Positions 33,436-42,227 of a stretch of DNA of 64,000 nucleotides are shown piece by piece. The position numbers were made by a program, and so were the translations under genes. The stretch is from Chryseobacterium soli (GTDB lineage: Bacteria; Bacteroidota; Bacteroidia; Flavobacteriales; Weeksellaceae). The DNA lies in contig NZ_JPRH01000004.1 of assembly GCF_000737705.1 (NCBI RefSeq), forward strand, positions 549,587 to 613,586, written 5' to 3'. The first letter of the stretch is position 1, and every line of letters starts with the position of its first letter. Under the pieces are notes generated by a model. That model was not told where the DNA came from and did no database searches. It saw only the letters and a program-made list of their open reading frames with translations.

Positions 33436-34152
33436 CTATTTTATTTTAGTCCCGCTTATACCTGTTGCACAACCAAAAAAGTATCTGTCATAAGTAACTT
33501 CTAATCCATTCTGTTCAAAAATTGCCTGTAATAAACTGCTGTTTCCGAACTTTTCCGTGTAGATCCACAACATTTTATAATCACTTGGATCACCTAAGAA
33601 TATTTTGCCCAGTAAAGGAACTATTCTGCCCAGATAGAGTTTATAAAAGAAAAATAAAATAGCATTTTCAGGTTTTGATACTTCTACAAAGCTAAATCTA
33701 CCTCCAGGTTTAAGAATTCTGCTGACCTGTTTTGCTAATATTTCAATTTGTTCTGTATTGAATGTTTTCAATCCATAAGCACAAGATATAATATCATAAT
33801 GATCGGAAGGTAAGGTGTTTTGTAAAATATCTTCACACATCAGATTCAGTTTTCCTTTAAAAAGATGTGCAGATTTTTTTTTAGAATTTTCAATCATCTG
33901 TTCTGAAAAATCCAACGCAGAAAAACTCGCATTGGGAAAATGATTTTGTAAAAAACTCCAATTCTCACCAAGCCCAGAAAGAAGATCAATGACATGAAGC
34001 TTATCTTGGGATCTTCCTAATTTAGCAAGGAACTGACGTCTCCAGCGGATAGAAAAGCCAAATGAAGTGATATAGTTCATCCTTTCATAAGAAGCTGACA
34101 TATGGTTAAAAAGTTTCTTAACATAGCCAGGATCGTAAATATTTTTCATCAA
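33436..34152 (-). CDS. Class I SAM-dependent methyltransferase, UbiE/MenG-like
   Basis: A 238-aa methyltransferase resembling UbiE/MenG at the start (YVKKLFNHMSASYERMNYIT). The SAM motif I reads VIDLLSGLGENWSFL, which is less typical than the DxGTGTGD of true MenG. SALDFSEQMIENSKKK and ILKPGGRFSFVEVSKP match motifs II and III. The low conservation of motif I suggests a relative with another small-molecule substrate. It lies downstream of dnaN on the same strand but a terminator separates them. Confidence 0.75.
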   Translation of the reverse strand: MMKNIYDPGYVKKLFNHMSASYERMNYITSFGFSIRWRRQFLAKLGRSQDKLHVIDLLSGLGENWSFLQNHFPNASFSALDFSEQMIENSKKKSAHLFKGKLNLMCEDILQNTLPSDHYDIISCAYGLKTFNTEQIEILAKQVSRILKPGGRFSFVEVSKPENAILFFFYKLYLGRIVPLLGKIFLGDPSDYKMLWIYTEKFGNSSLLQAIFEQNGLEVTYDRYFFGCATGISGTKIK

Positions 34153-34169
34153 ATATAAAATTATTAAAT

Positions 34170-34204
34170 AAAAAAGAGATCTTGAAAATCAAAATCTCTT
34201 TTTT
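34170..34204 (-). terminator. dnaN terminator
   Basis: AAAAAAGAGAT (34170-34180) pairs with ATCTCTTTTTT (34194-34204); on the minus strand a T run follows. Confidence 0.75.
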
Positions 34205-34225
34205 TTATTACTTATTCCTTAATGA

Positions 34226-35356
34226 TTACAATCCTATTACAGGCATTGATAACATCAGGATATTTTCGTTGTCTTCAAGACCATCTAAAGGCTCGATGAT
34301 TCCCGGTCTGTTCGGTTGAGACATTTTCATAGTGATATCATCAGAACTCAAAATAGTCAGCATTTCTGTTAAGAATTTAGAGCTGAATCCGATATTGATA
34401 TCTTCTCCGTTATAGTCGCAAGGAATCTGCATATCTGCTTTGTTTGCATATTCAGTGTCTTCAGCATGAAGGTGAAGAATATTGGCAGACAATTTAAATC
34501 TCACCTGGTTGGTAGATTTATTAGACATGATAGAAGCTCTTTTAATTGCTCCTAATAAAAGATTTCTGTTGATAGTCAGTACATTCGGGTTTTCTTTTGG
34601 AATTACCGCAGTATAGTTAGGATATTTCCCATCAATCAATCGGCAGATCCAGATGTGTTTCCCAAAAGTAAATTTAGCCATATTCTCGTTGAAGTCGATT
34701 TTCACGTCTTCATTGGAGCTTGCTAAAATATTTTTAAAAATGTTTAACGGTTTTTTAGGCATGATGAATTCCATGGGTTCGGCATTCATCAGGTCCATTC
34801 TTTTGTATACTACCAATCTGTGTGAGTCTGTAGAAACAAAATTCGTTTCATTCTCACCAAATTGGAAAAGAACACCTGTCATTACTGGACGAAGAGAGTC
34901 GTTACTCGTAGCGAAAAGGGTGTTTGTAAGGGCTTCAGACAAAACTCCGGCCGTCATGGTCACACTTTGTGAAGCATCAAATTCCGGCAATTCCGGGTAA
35001 TCATCAGCATTATCCAATGCCACCGCGAAATTATCTTTCTCATCTAATATCTCAAGCTGACTTCCCGTTCCTTCTGCATTATCCTTTACAGCTAATGTCA
35101 GAGGCTGTTCGCCGTACGTCTTGATAAAATCCTGAAAAATTTTAGCAGGAACAGCAAATTTCCCAGCATCATCGGATTTAACATCTAATGAAGTTACAAG
35201 GGTTGTTTCGCCATCAGATGCTGTAATGGTAACTTGAGTTTCGTTTAACTCAAAAAGATAGTTTTCTAAAATCGGTCTCGATTGAGAGCTTGATATTACG
35301 CCACTTACAGTTTGCAAAGCCTTCTGCAGTTCACCACTTGAAATAATAAATTTCAT
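34226..35356 (-). CDS. dnaN: DNA polymerase III beta subunit (sliding clamp)
   Basis: A 376-aa protein with the three-domain clamp layout (about 1-118, 125-248 and 250-376). It ends with the typical ILMLSMPVIGL. Other family features are SRPILENYLFELN near the start and VSTDSHRLVVYKR in the second domain. It forms the ring that tethers the replicative polymerase and other repair proteins to DNA. It is not next to dnaA or gyrB, as is usual in Flavobacteriia. A -7 box (TATATTTG, minus strand 35386-35379) lies about 22 bases upstream. Confidence 0.96.
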   Translation of the reverse strand: MKFIISSGELQKALQTVSGVISSSQSRPILENYLFELNETQVTITASDGETTLVTSLDVKSDDAGKFAVPAKIFQDFIKTYGEQPLTLAVKDNAEGTGSQLEILDEKDNFAVALDNADDYPELPEFDASQSVTMTAGVLSEALTNTLFATSNDSLRPVMTGVLFQFGENETNFVSTDSHRLVVYKRMDLMNAEPMEFIMPKKPLNIFKNILASSNEDVKIDFNENMAKFTFGKHIWICRLIDGKYPNYTAVIPKENPNVLTINRNLLLGAIKRASIMSNKSTNQVRFKLSANILHLHAEDTEYANKADMQIPCDYNGEDINIGFSSKFLTEMLTILSSDDITMKMSQPNRPGIIEPLDGLEDNENILMLSMPVIGL

Positions 35357-35692
35357 AGATTTATAAAATAAGTTTGTACAAATATAACAAATAGATGTAA
35401 GAATGAAAAAAATAATGTATAGTAGTTTTTAACAAACATCATTAATTTGTTTTCAGGCCTGATATTACATTCAAATTTTTGCCATTATTCGTTTTAGAAT
35501 TAAAAATATTCACTTTACAATAGCCGGTGGCTATTTTTTTATTTACGAAAACCAATCCTTTTTGAACAGGTATGGATATCATTTATCCTTTTAAACTTAT
35601 GTAAAAGCTTTATGCTACGCATCAATACTTCTTTCTTATGTTGATCTCAATGGCAATCAAAATACATATCTTATATTTGCTAAAAAGAATTC
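35357..35692. other. Divergent intergenic region dnaN / dgkA with a hairpin
   Basis: 336 bases without a gene. A terminator-like hairpin (AATAGCC, GGT, GGCTATT, then T run) lies at 35519-35541 on the plus strand although no gene precedes it on that strand; it may close a small RNA. A -7 box TATATTTG (35672-35679) lies 13 bases before dgkA. Confidence 0.45.
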
Positions 35693-36058
35693 ATGCGAAA
35701 GCCGCCTATTCATAGAAGTTTTATCAATGCTTTACGAGGTGTTTTTTATATGCTGCAATCGGAAAGGAATTTCCAGATTGAATTTCTGGCCCTTTTGATC
35801 AATCTTTTTTTAATTTTCTACTTACCGCTTTCGGGGCTCGACACGATTCTCATTCTTGTGGTTTCTTTCGGAGTTTTAAGCGCTGAAATATTCAATACCG
35901 CGATAGAAAAGATCTGTGACATCATTCAGCCTGATTTTGATAAAAGGATCGGCTTTATTAAAGATATTTCGGCAGGAGCTGTTATTTTGATGGCAATAGT
36001 ATCCATTATAGTAGGAATTATCGTGTACTGGAAGTATATTGTAGATGTATTGAGTTAA
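35693..36058 (+). CDS. dgkA: Diacylglycerol kinase / undecaprenol kinase family protein
   Basis: A 121-aa integral membrane kinase. It has the DgkA pattern of three membrane helices (about 30-48, 50-70 and 95-116) and the signature SAEIFNTAIEKICD (63-76) followed by KDISAGAVIL, holding the Glu and Asn that bind magnesium ATP. Family members phosphorylate diacylglycerol or undecaprenol; for Gram-positive-type short forms undecaprenol is the substrate, and which applies here is not decidable. It is a single gene. Confidence 0.9.
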   Translation: MRKPPIHRSFINALRGVFYMLQSERNFQIEFLALLINLFLIFYLPLSGLDTILILVVSFGVLSAEIFNTAIEKICDIIQPDFDKRIGFIKDISAGAVILMAIVSIIVGIIVYWKYIVDVLS

Positions 36059-36099
36059 TTCTTTATTATATTAAAAATATCCCCTTCATTATTGTAAAA

Positions 36100-36432
36100 C
36101 TACTTTCCTACATATATAAATCCCTTATTCCCGGATTTAAAAGTAATTTCGATTCTTTGGTAATCGTCTACTTCGTATGCATCCGCCTGCAGAATTTCTT
36201 TTTCTGTAACTTCCAAAAGAACACCTTCCACTTCATCTTCCTGATTTCCGGAAAACTCCAGCATCGGATGGTATTTCTCCCCGCTCTTCCGTAAGACTTC
36301 GGGATCGGTAATTTCAAGCATTCTGATCCTGTAGTCTGATAAAAAATCCTTTTTTCCTTTAAGAATTCTTCCAAATGTTTCAAGCTGTACCTGCTCTTTC
36401 TGCAGGGTTCCGTATGAAAATAAATTGGGCAT
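36100..36432 (-). CDS. Gamma-glutamylcyclotransferase-like (AIG2/GGCT) protein
   Basis: A 110-aa protein of the GGCT fold. The nucleotide-like loop FSYGTLQKEQVQ (residues 5-16) and the catalytic Glu in AYEVDDYQRIE (about 85-95) are present. Members cleave gamma-glutamyl amino acids or gamma-glutamylamines; the exact substrate is unknown. Its ATG shares one base with the stop of the upstream SGNH hydrolase gene (TAATG), so the two form an operon. Confidence 0.85.
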   Translation of the reverse strand: MPNLFSYGTLQKEQVQLETFGRILKGKKDFLSDYRIRMLEITDPEVLRKSGEKYHPMLEFSGNQEDEVEGVLLEVTEKEILQADAYEVDDYQRIEITFKSGNKGFIYVGK

Positions 36433-37058
36433 TATAAATATTTTTCTATGATTGGAATCGCTATTTCAGCCATCATTCCGTATCCTTTTTCGTTGGGATG
36501 TACACCGTCCTCAAAAAGGAGAATCTCTCTGTCTTCAAGAAACGCAGTATAAAAATCAATATAGATCAGGCCGTTTTCAATTGCGATATGCTGCAGAATC
36601 TGGTTGTATCTTATCACATCTTCGTTTATCCTTAGTTTTCCTGAAGCGGCCACTATTCCATCTACCTTTTGGGAAAAAGGTAAAATACTTACCAGATAGA
36701 TATCATTGGAAAACTGTTGTGCATATTCTACAGCTGTTTGTATGTTGTTTCTGAACTGTTCCGGATCTACGATCTGTTTTCCGTCTTTTACTGCCAGATC
36801 ATTAGCTCCATATCCTATAAAAACAATATTTCCGTCTGCAGCATTCCGGGCGTTCAATTCATGGGGCATTCTTTTGAGAAGACCTTCCGTTGATTCTCCA
36901 CCAATTCCTAAATTAAAAAGAATCAATTCATCACTTCCTTCGTGGAATTTTTGCAGTGCGTATCTTTTCAGAATATCTACCCAGCCACCAAAAACACCGT
37001 CATATTCACCGTATGTAATACTGTCTCCGAAAAACAAACCGTATCTTATTTTTTTCAT
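36432..37058 (-). CDS. SGNH/GDSL-type hydrolase
   Basis: A 208-aa cytosolic hydrolase. Block I is FFGDSITYGE (Ser at residue 12), block II carries the conserved Gly in NLGIGGESTEG, block III is GYGANDL with the oxyanion Asn, and block V is LFEDGVHPNEKGY with the Asp and His of the triad. It acts on an ester or acyl group; no signal peptide is present. It is followed by a GGCT-like gene with one-base overlap. Confidence 0.88.
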   Translation of the reverse strand: MKKIRYGLFFGDSITYGEYDGVFGGWVDILKRYALQKFHEGSDELILFNLGIGGESTEGLLKRMPHELNARNAADGNIVFIGYGANDLAVKDGKQIVDPEQFRNNIQTAVEYAQQFSNDIYLVSILPFSQKVDGIVAASGKLRINEDVIRYNQILQHIAIENGLIYIDFYTAFLEDREILLFEDGVHPNEKGYGMMAEIAIPIIEKYL

Positions 37059-37095
37059 TTGTGTTATGTATTTTTATGTTTGTAATGAAAATATA

Positions 37096-37476
37096 TTACT
37101 CTAAGATAAGGGTAATATTTTTATGTGATTCGATAATTTCGATCAGAATATCAAATAAAGTTTGCCCGTTTCCGGCCATCAATTCATCCAGTTTTTGTTG
37201 AATTAATTCTGTATTGAAAGGTTTTCCCTGGTTGATTTTGTGTTGATAAAAATCACGGGTTGATTCAAAACCTAATTCGTTTTTTGATTTCTCAGCGTCT
37301 TTCCAGATCAATTCCACTTCGTCTTTATTTTCAAAGACTCCGAATCCTCCGTATAGAATATCATCGAAACCGTCCAGAGTTCCGACTTTCCAATCTGTAT
37401 CTTTCATCAGGACACTGGATACTTCGTCGTAGAATCCTGACAGGGTAGAAAAAAGGCCGCCATTAATGACGGCCAT
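37096..37476 (-). CDS. Barstar-like (ribonuclease inhibitor-like) protein
   Basis: Start chosen at ATG 37476 (126 aa, MAVINGGLFSTLSGFYDEV); an upstream ATG at 37509 would overlap purL by 20 bases. The centre DTDWKVGTLDGFDDILYGGF and the end FDILIEIIESHKNITLIL recall the barstar fold (strand, then WxVGxLDxxxDIL, then a C-terminal helix and strand). Barstar proteins bind and block small RNases, but no barnase-like gene is beside it. The first codons coincide with the stem of an intrinsic terminator. The family call is by eye. Confidence 0.6.
   Translation of the reverse strand: MAVINGGLFSTLSGFYDEVSSVLMKDTDWKVGTLDGFDDILYGGFGVFENKDEVELIWKDAEKSKNELGFESTRDFYQHKINQGKPFNTELIQQKLDELMAGNGQTLFDILIEIIESHKNITLILE
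37449..37476 (-). terminator. purL terminator overlapping the next start codon
   Basis: On the minus strand GGCCGTCATT pairs with AATGGCGGCC (37474-37455; one G-T pair), followed by six T. The ATG of the barstar-like gene ends at the first G of the stem. Confidence 0.7.
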
Positions 37477-37489
37477 TTTTTTATGATGT

Positions 37490-40400
37490 TTATTTGAAAT
37501 ATTCGACACCGTTTTTAAAGATGTTATGGTAATTGGCAGTAGGAATATTTTTCATCAACCCTTCTGCAAACCGTTCAGGGTGTCCCATTCTTCCATAAAT
37601 TTTCCCACACTCACTGGTAACTCCTTCTATTCCGAACAATGAATTGTTTGGATTAAACGGCATTCCGTGAGCAATATTTCCATCGAAATCGATGTATTGT
37701 GTGGCAATCTGTCCGTTTTTATACAATCGTTCAAGTTCTTCCTGTGAAGCCATGAAACGTCCTTCTCCATGAGAAATCGGAATAGTGAATACCTGATCTT
37801 TCATTCCTTTTAACCAAGGGCTGTCATCATTGATTACTTTTACATTCACCATCTGAGAGATATGTCTTCTGATGGCATTGTGTGCAAGGGTTGGAGAATT
37901 TTCATCCAGATCTCTGATCTGTCCGTAAGGCAACAATCCTGATTTAACCAAAGCCTGGAACCCGTTACAGATTCCAATGATCATTCCGTCTCTTTCCAAT
38001 AATTCGTGAACGGCATTTTTCATCTTTTCGTTTTTCAGAACATTGACGATGAATTTTGCAGAACCATCTGGCTCGTCTCCCGCAGAGAATCCTCCAGAGA
38101 ATGCCAGAATCTGAGACTGTCCGATTTCTTTCACCCATGCATCGATGCTTTCATCAAGCAATTGATGATTGATATTTTTAAGCGGAAGACTGCTGACTAA
38201 AGCTCCTTCTTTCTGGAATGCATTCAGTGTTTCATATTCACAGTTGGTACCCGGGAAAACCGGAGCGAAAACTCTTGGCTGGGCAATACCGTGTTTCTTA
38301 ATAATGATATTTCTTGGGTTAACTGAATTTAGTTTTTCATCCAGTTCAACCGTTAATTTTTCTTTTTCAACCGTTGGGAAAAGGGTTTCAAATGTTTTTG
38401 TATTTGCTTCAAGTAATTTTCCAATACTAAACTCAAAAGTGTTGATTTTCAAAACACTAGAATCCTGAACTTCACCAATCAATTGAAGATTATTAATATT
38501 CAATTCTTCTGTAGATTCTATGAGTAAGCTTCCTATATTTTTTGCTAATATAATGGTCTCATCAGCAAGGGTTACTGTTGCTCCCAATCTGTTTCCGAAA
38601 CTCATTTTTGCTAAAGCAACTGCTACTCCGCCTTCTTTCACGGTCTTCACAGAAACCACTTTTCCAGCTTTAATATTTTCAAAAACACTATCGAAAATTG
38701 CTTTTAAAGCTTCGTAGTTTGGAAGTCCGTTTTCCTGTGGAATGTGGTTGAAGAAATACAATTTATTACCGGCCTTCTTAAATTCCGGAGAGATAATATT
38801 TTTCTTTTGTCCGTCTGCACACGCAAATGAAATCAAGGTTGGAGGAACATTAAGATCCTGGTATGTTCCACTCATGGAATCTTTACCTCCAATTGCAGCC
38901 AGTCCAAGATTGATTTGAGCATCATATGCTCCCAACAATGACGCCAATGGTTTACCCCATTTTTCAGGATTCTGACCTAGTTTCTCAAAATACTCCTGGA
39001 AACTTAAGCGTATGTTTTTGTAATCGCCACCCATTGCAGCGATTTTAGCCACACTTTCCACTACTGCATAAGACGCTCCCAATAATGAGTTTTGCTTCGA
39101 AATACCGGCATCAAATCCCCAACTTGCCAGGGAAACGGTTTCTATATCTTTAGCTCCCAATATCGGCAGGGTCTGCACACTCCCTTCCATCAGGGTCTGC
39201 TGATACTTACCTCCTAAAGGCATCGCAACGGTAGTCCCACCAACTGAACCATCGAACATCTCCAACAGTCCTTTTTGGGAAGCTACGTTTTTATCGCCTA
39301 GAATCTTTAAGAATTCTTCTTCTGAGAATGCAGTTTTTTCTGATTTCAGTTCTTCAAGATGGGTAATTTTCACCTCCTGATTTTTAGAACATCCATTGGT
39401 CTCTAAAAATGCTCTTGAAAGATCAACAATCTTATTTCCCTTCCAGAACATCTGCATTCTTCCTGAATCGGTCACTTTTGCTACTTCTACGGCAACAATG
39501 TTTTCGTCTTCACAGAATTTGATGAACTGTTCTTTATCTTTAGGTTCCACGACAACCGCCATTCTTTCCTGAGATTCAGAAATAGCAAGCTCGGTTCCGT
39601 TCAAACCTTCATATTTTAATGGTAATACATCGAGATTAACGTCTAATGAATCGGCAATTTCACCGATTGCCACAGAAACACCTCCTGCTCCAAAATCATT
39701 GGATTTTTTGATCAGTCTCGTTACTTCCGGATTTCTGAATAATCTCTGGATTTTACGTTCTTCAACGGCATTTCCTTTCTGAACTTCCGTAGACATGGTA
39801 TGGATACTGTTTTCGTCCTGTACTTTAGAACTTCCGCTTGCTCCCCCAACACCGTCTCTTCCTGTTGCACCTCCTAAAATAATTACAGAGTCGCCATTTT
39901 CAGGTTTTTCACGTCTTACCCAGTCGATAGGAACTGCTCCGGCAACGAACCCAACTTCCATTCTTTTGGCTTTGTAGCCTTCGTCATAGATCTCGGAAAC
40001 CATTGTAGTGGCCAGACCGATCTGATTACCATACGAAGAGTAACCGTTGGCAGCCTGTTTGGTAATTGTTTTCTGCGGTAATTTTCCCGGTAAGGTCTGA
40101 TCAACAGCCTCCAATACATCGGCAGCACCTGTTAACCTCATTGCCTGGAATACAAATGATCTCCCGGACAATGGGTCTCTGATCGCGCCTCCTAAACATG
40201 TGGAAGCTCCTCCGAAAGGTTCAATTTCCGTAGGGTGATTGTGGGTTTCGTTTTTGAATAACAGATACCATGGCTCTTTTTTTCCATCGTATTCTGCTTC
40301 AATCTGGATGGTACATGCATTGATCTCGTCAGAAACAACAAGATTCTCAAGGTTTCCTGTTTTATGGAAATATCTTGCACATACTGTTGCCAGATCCATT

Positions 40401-41188
40401 AAGGAAATAGGCTTCAATTCACGGCCCAGGAATTTTCTTTTTTCAATATAGTCGTTGAAAATAGTATCTAATGTATGCTTAAATTGTCCTTCAAACTGAA
40501 TATTGGATAGTTCAGTTTCAAATGTGGTGTGACGACAGTGGTCGCTCCAATAAGTATCTAAAACTTTTAATTCTGTTTCTGTAGGGTTTCTATTTTCAGT
40601 TTTAAAATATTCCTGAATGAATTTTAAATCGTCTAATTCTAATGCAAAACCGTGACTGTTATAGAAATCTTCCAATTCGGCATCATTGAACGTAATGAAA
40701 TTTTCATGAATCAAAACCTCTGATGGAATTTCATCTGCAGGAATATTCAATACGGAAAGATCTTTTTCCTGAGATTCTACTTTATTGATCAGCAGTTCTT
40801 TAATTTTGGCAAGGTCAGCTTCTGACGCTCCTTCCAACTGGATCAGTCTTCCGCTTCTTACTTTGGATTTTTCATTCCCCGTAAGCAACGCTATACACTG
40901 CTGCGCAGAATCGGCACGCTGATCATACTGGCCCGGCAAAAACTCCATCGCAAAATGGATCGATTGTGCAGGATTTTCTGTATGCAAAATATCAGTAACA
41001 GGGTCTACGAATGTGCTGTTGACCACTTTCCCGAATTCACCTTCCTGTAATCCGAAAATGTCATACACATTGTATACTTTTATATTTTTGACTGATGGAG
41101 CTACTGCTTTTACCTCATCAAAAATTTTTGGACTTTCTACATCGAAAACTCCCCTTTTTTCTACGAAAATTCTTTTGTTATTAGACAT
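37490..41188 (-). CDS. purL: Phosphoribosylformylglycinamidine synthase, single-chain form
   Basis: A 1232-aa large-form PurL, which makes FGAM from FGAR, glutamine and ATP in purine synthesis. The N-terminal PurS-like domain is followed by a linker (STYWSDHCRHTTFETE-like stretch near 220), two AIRS-type synthetase halves (ETHNHPTEIEPFGGAST; GILGGKD-type loops), and a C-terminal glutamine amidotransferase with VFPGTNCEYE, the nucleophile Cys in GICNGFQALV and a His/Glu pair in MGHPERF. This fused form is also found in Proteobacteria and eukaryotes. It lies 30 bases after the WG-repeat gene, with purB slightly further upstream, so purine genes cluster here. Confidence 0.96.
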   Translation of the reverse strand: MSNNKRIFVEKRGVFDVESPKIFDEVKAVAPSVKNIKVYNVYDIFGLQEGEFGKVVNSTFVDPVTDILHTENPAQSIHFAMEFLPGQYDQRADSAQQCIALLTGNEKSKVRSGRLIQLEGASEADLAKIKELLINKVESQEKDLSVLNIPADEIPSEVLIHENFITFNDAELEDFYNSHGFALELDDLKFIQEYFKTENRNPTETELKVLDTYWSDHCRHTTFETELSNIQFEGQFKHTLDTIFNDYIEKRKFLGRELKPISLMDLATVCARYFHKTGNLENLVVSDEINACTIQIEAEYDGKKEPWYLLFKNETHNHPTEIEPFGGASTCLGGAIRDPLSGRSFVFQAMRLTGAADVLEAVDQTLPGKLPQKTITKQAANGYSSYGNQIGLATTMVSEIYDEGYKAKRMEVGFVAGAVPIDWVRREKPENGDSVIILGGATGRDGVGGASGSSKVQDENSIHTMSTEVQKGNAVEERKIQRLFRNPEVTRLIKKSNDFGAGGVSVAIGEIADSLDVNLDVLPLKYEGLNGTELAISESQERMAVVVEPKDKEQFIKFCEDENIVAVEVAKVTDSGRMQMFWKGNKIVDLSRAFLETNGCSKNQEVKITHLEELKSEKTAFSEEEFLKILGDKNVASQKGLLEMFDGSVGGTTVAMPLGGKYQQTLMEGSVQTLPILGAKDIETVSLASWGFDAGISKQNSLLGASYAVVESVAKIAAMGGDYKNIRLSFQEYFEKLGQNPEKWGKPLASLLGAYDAQINLGLAAIGGKDSMSGTYQDLNVPPTLISFACADGQKKNIISPEFKKAGNKLYFFNHIPQENGLPNYEALKAIFDSVFENIKAGKVVSVKTVKEGGVAVALAKMSFGNRLGATVTLADETIILAKNIGSLLIESTEELNINNLQLIGEVQDSSVLKINTFEFSIGKLLEANTKTFETLFPTVEKEKLTVELDEKLNSVNPRNIIIKKHGIAQPRVFAPVFPGTNCEYETLNAFQKEGALVSSLPLKNINHQLLDESIDAWVKEIGQSQILAFSGGFSAGDEPDGSAKFIVNVLKNEKMKNAVHELLERDGMIIGICNGFQALVKSGLLPYGQIRDLDENSPTLAHNAIRRHISQMVNVKVINDDSPWLKGMKDQVFTIPISHGEGRFMASQEELERLYKNGQIATQYIDFDGNIAHGMPFNPNNSLFGIEGVTSECGKIYGRMGHPERFAEGLMKNIPTANYHNIFKNGVEYFK

Positions 41189-41218
41189 TAGATGCCAGAT
41201 ATTAAATATTATTAGACT

Positions 41219-42181
41219 TTATTTTTTTAACTTGTTCGGATGATCCGGATGCTCTTTTTGAAATTTTTCAGCTTCTTTCATTTCTTTCTTAAGCCATTTT
41301 TCAAAAGGTAGCTTTTCAACTTCATAGTCCTGAGCGTAAAAATCTTTCCCGTCTTCGGAAACTAAGAAATTAAAACGTGATGATCCTGAATTTATTTTTC
41401 CTGTATCATAGGTATTCACCTGAAAATAGGGAAAGTTTTCTTTTGGTCTTTCAACGATTTCAAAGAAAAGCTTCTTTTCATTTTCAGCTAATTTGTTATA
41501 ATGGTTCACATAATAGATACCGGAAAGCTGTTTATTTTGTTTTTCAAAAAACTGAAGAATCTTCTTCTCTTTTTCACTGTATTGGAATGGATATGGATAT
41601 AATTCTCCGTTCAGCTCCACATCTTTTTCAGATTGTTTTGCTGCAGGCTGCACCGTTTCTCCTCTGTTATTCATAACGCCCCAGGTTCCTCCTACAATTG
41701 CTTTATGCTCATCGTTTGTTTTTTCCCAGTCGCATCCGTCACAGAAGGATGCATATCCAAAATTGAATGGCGATACGAAATCATGGATGGGTTCGATAAC
41801 CGTTTTTCCATTTCTGTCTGCAAATCCTACTTTTCCGTTTTTAACGAATCTTCTTACGCCTTCTTCGAAATAATCGGCTCCGTTATCATATAAAAAAGGT
41901 CTGTACAGGAAATTACCTTTTCGGTCATACACATATCCCCATGCATTTTTTTCTTTATCTTCATCTTTTTTAAATCCGTCAAAGTAAATAGTTTCTTCTT
42001 TGACCAGATCTCCATTTTCAATGATTGAAAAAATTTTAAACTGTGCAGGAACAATAATCTTCCCCTTTTCATTTTTTACGCCCACCAAGGAATCTTTCGA
42101 AATAAAATACTGTAAAACCTCCTTCTTTTGCGAAAAGGAAATCATTGGTATTAGTGCAACCAGTACAAGTATTTTTCTCAT
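41219..42181 (-). CDS. Exported WG-repeat protein
   Basis: A 320-aa protein with a signal peptide (MRKILVLVALIPMISFSQ) followed by WG-like repeats: VGVKNEKGKIIVPAQF, WGYVYDRKGNFLYRPF, VGFADRNGKTVIEPIHDF and WGVMNNRGETVQPA. The C-terminal third is helical and Lys-rich (EMKEAEKFQKEHPDHPNKLKK at the end). WG repeats form beta folds for binding; the ligand is unknown. It lies between purB and purL on the same strand but has no known link to purine synthesis. Confidence 0.82.
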   Translation of the reverse strand: MRKILVLVALIPMISFSQKKEVLQYFISKDSLVGVKNEKGKIIVPAQFKIFSIIENGDLVKEETIYFDGFKKDEDKEKNAWGYVYDRKGNFLYRPFLYDNGADYFEEGVRRFVKNGKVGFADRNGKTVIEPIHDFVSPFNFGYASFCDGCDWEKTNDEHKAIVGGTWGVMNNRGETVQPAAKQSEKDVELNGELYPYPFQYSEKEKKILQFFEKQNKQLSGIYYVNHYNKLAENEKKLFFEIVERPKENFPYFQVNTYDTGKINSGSSRFNFLVSEDGKDFYAQDYEVEKLPFEKWLKKEMKEAEKFQKEHPDHPNKLKK

Positions 42182-42191
42182 GGTTGGGTTA

Positions 42192-42222
42192 AAATAAAAT
42201 ATGCAGCCGAAAAGACTGCATA
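42192..42222 (-). terminator. purB terminator
   Basis: TATGCAG (42200-42206) and CTGCATA (42216-42222) form a stem; on the minus strand ATTTTATTTT follows. Confidence 0.65.
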
Positions 42223-42227
42223 TGGTT

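Noticed and set aside
37096..37476. Barnase-barstar toxin-antitoxin pair
   Set aside because: No small RNase-like gene is adjacent; the neighbours are purL and an SGNH hydrolase gene.
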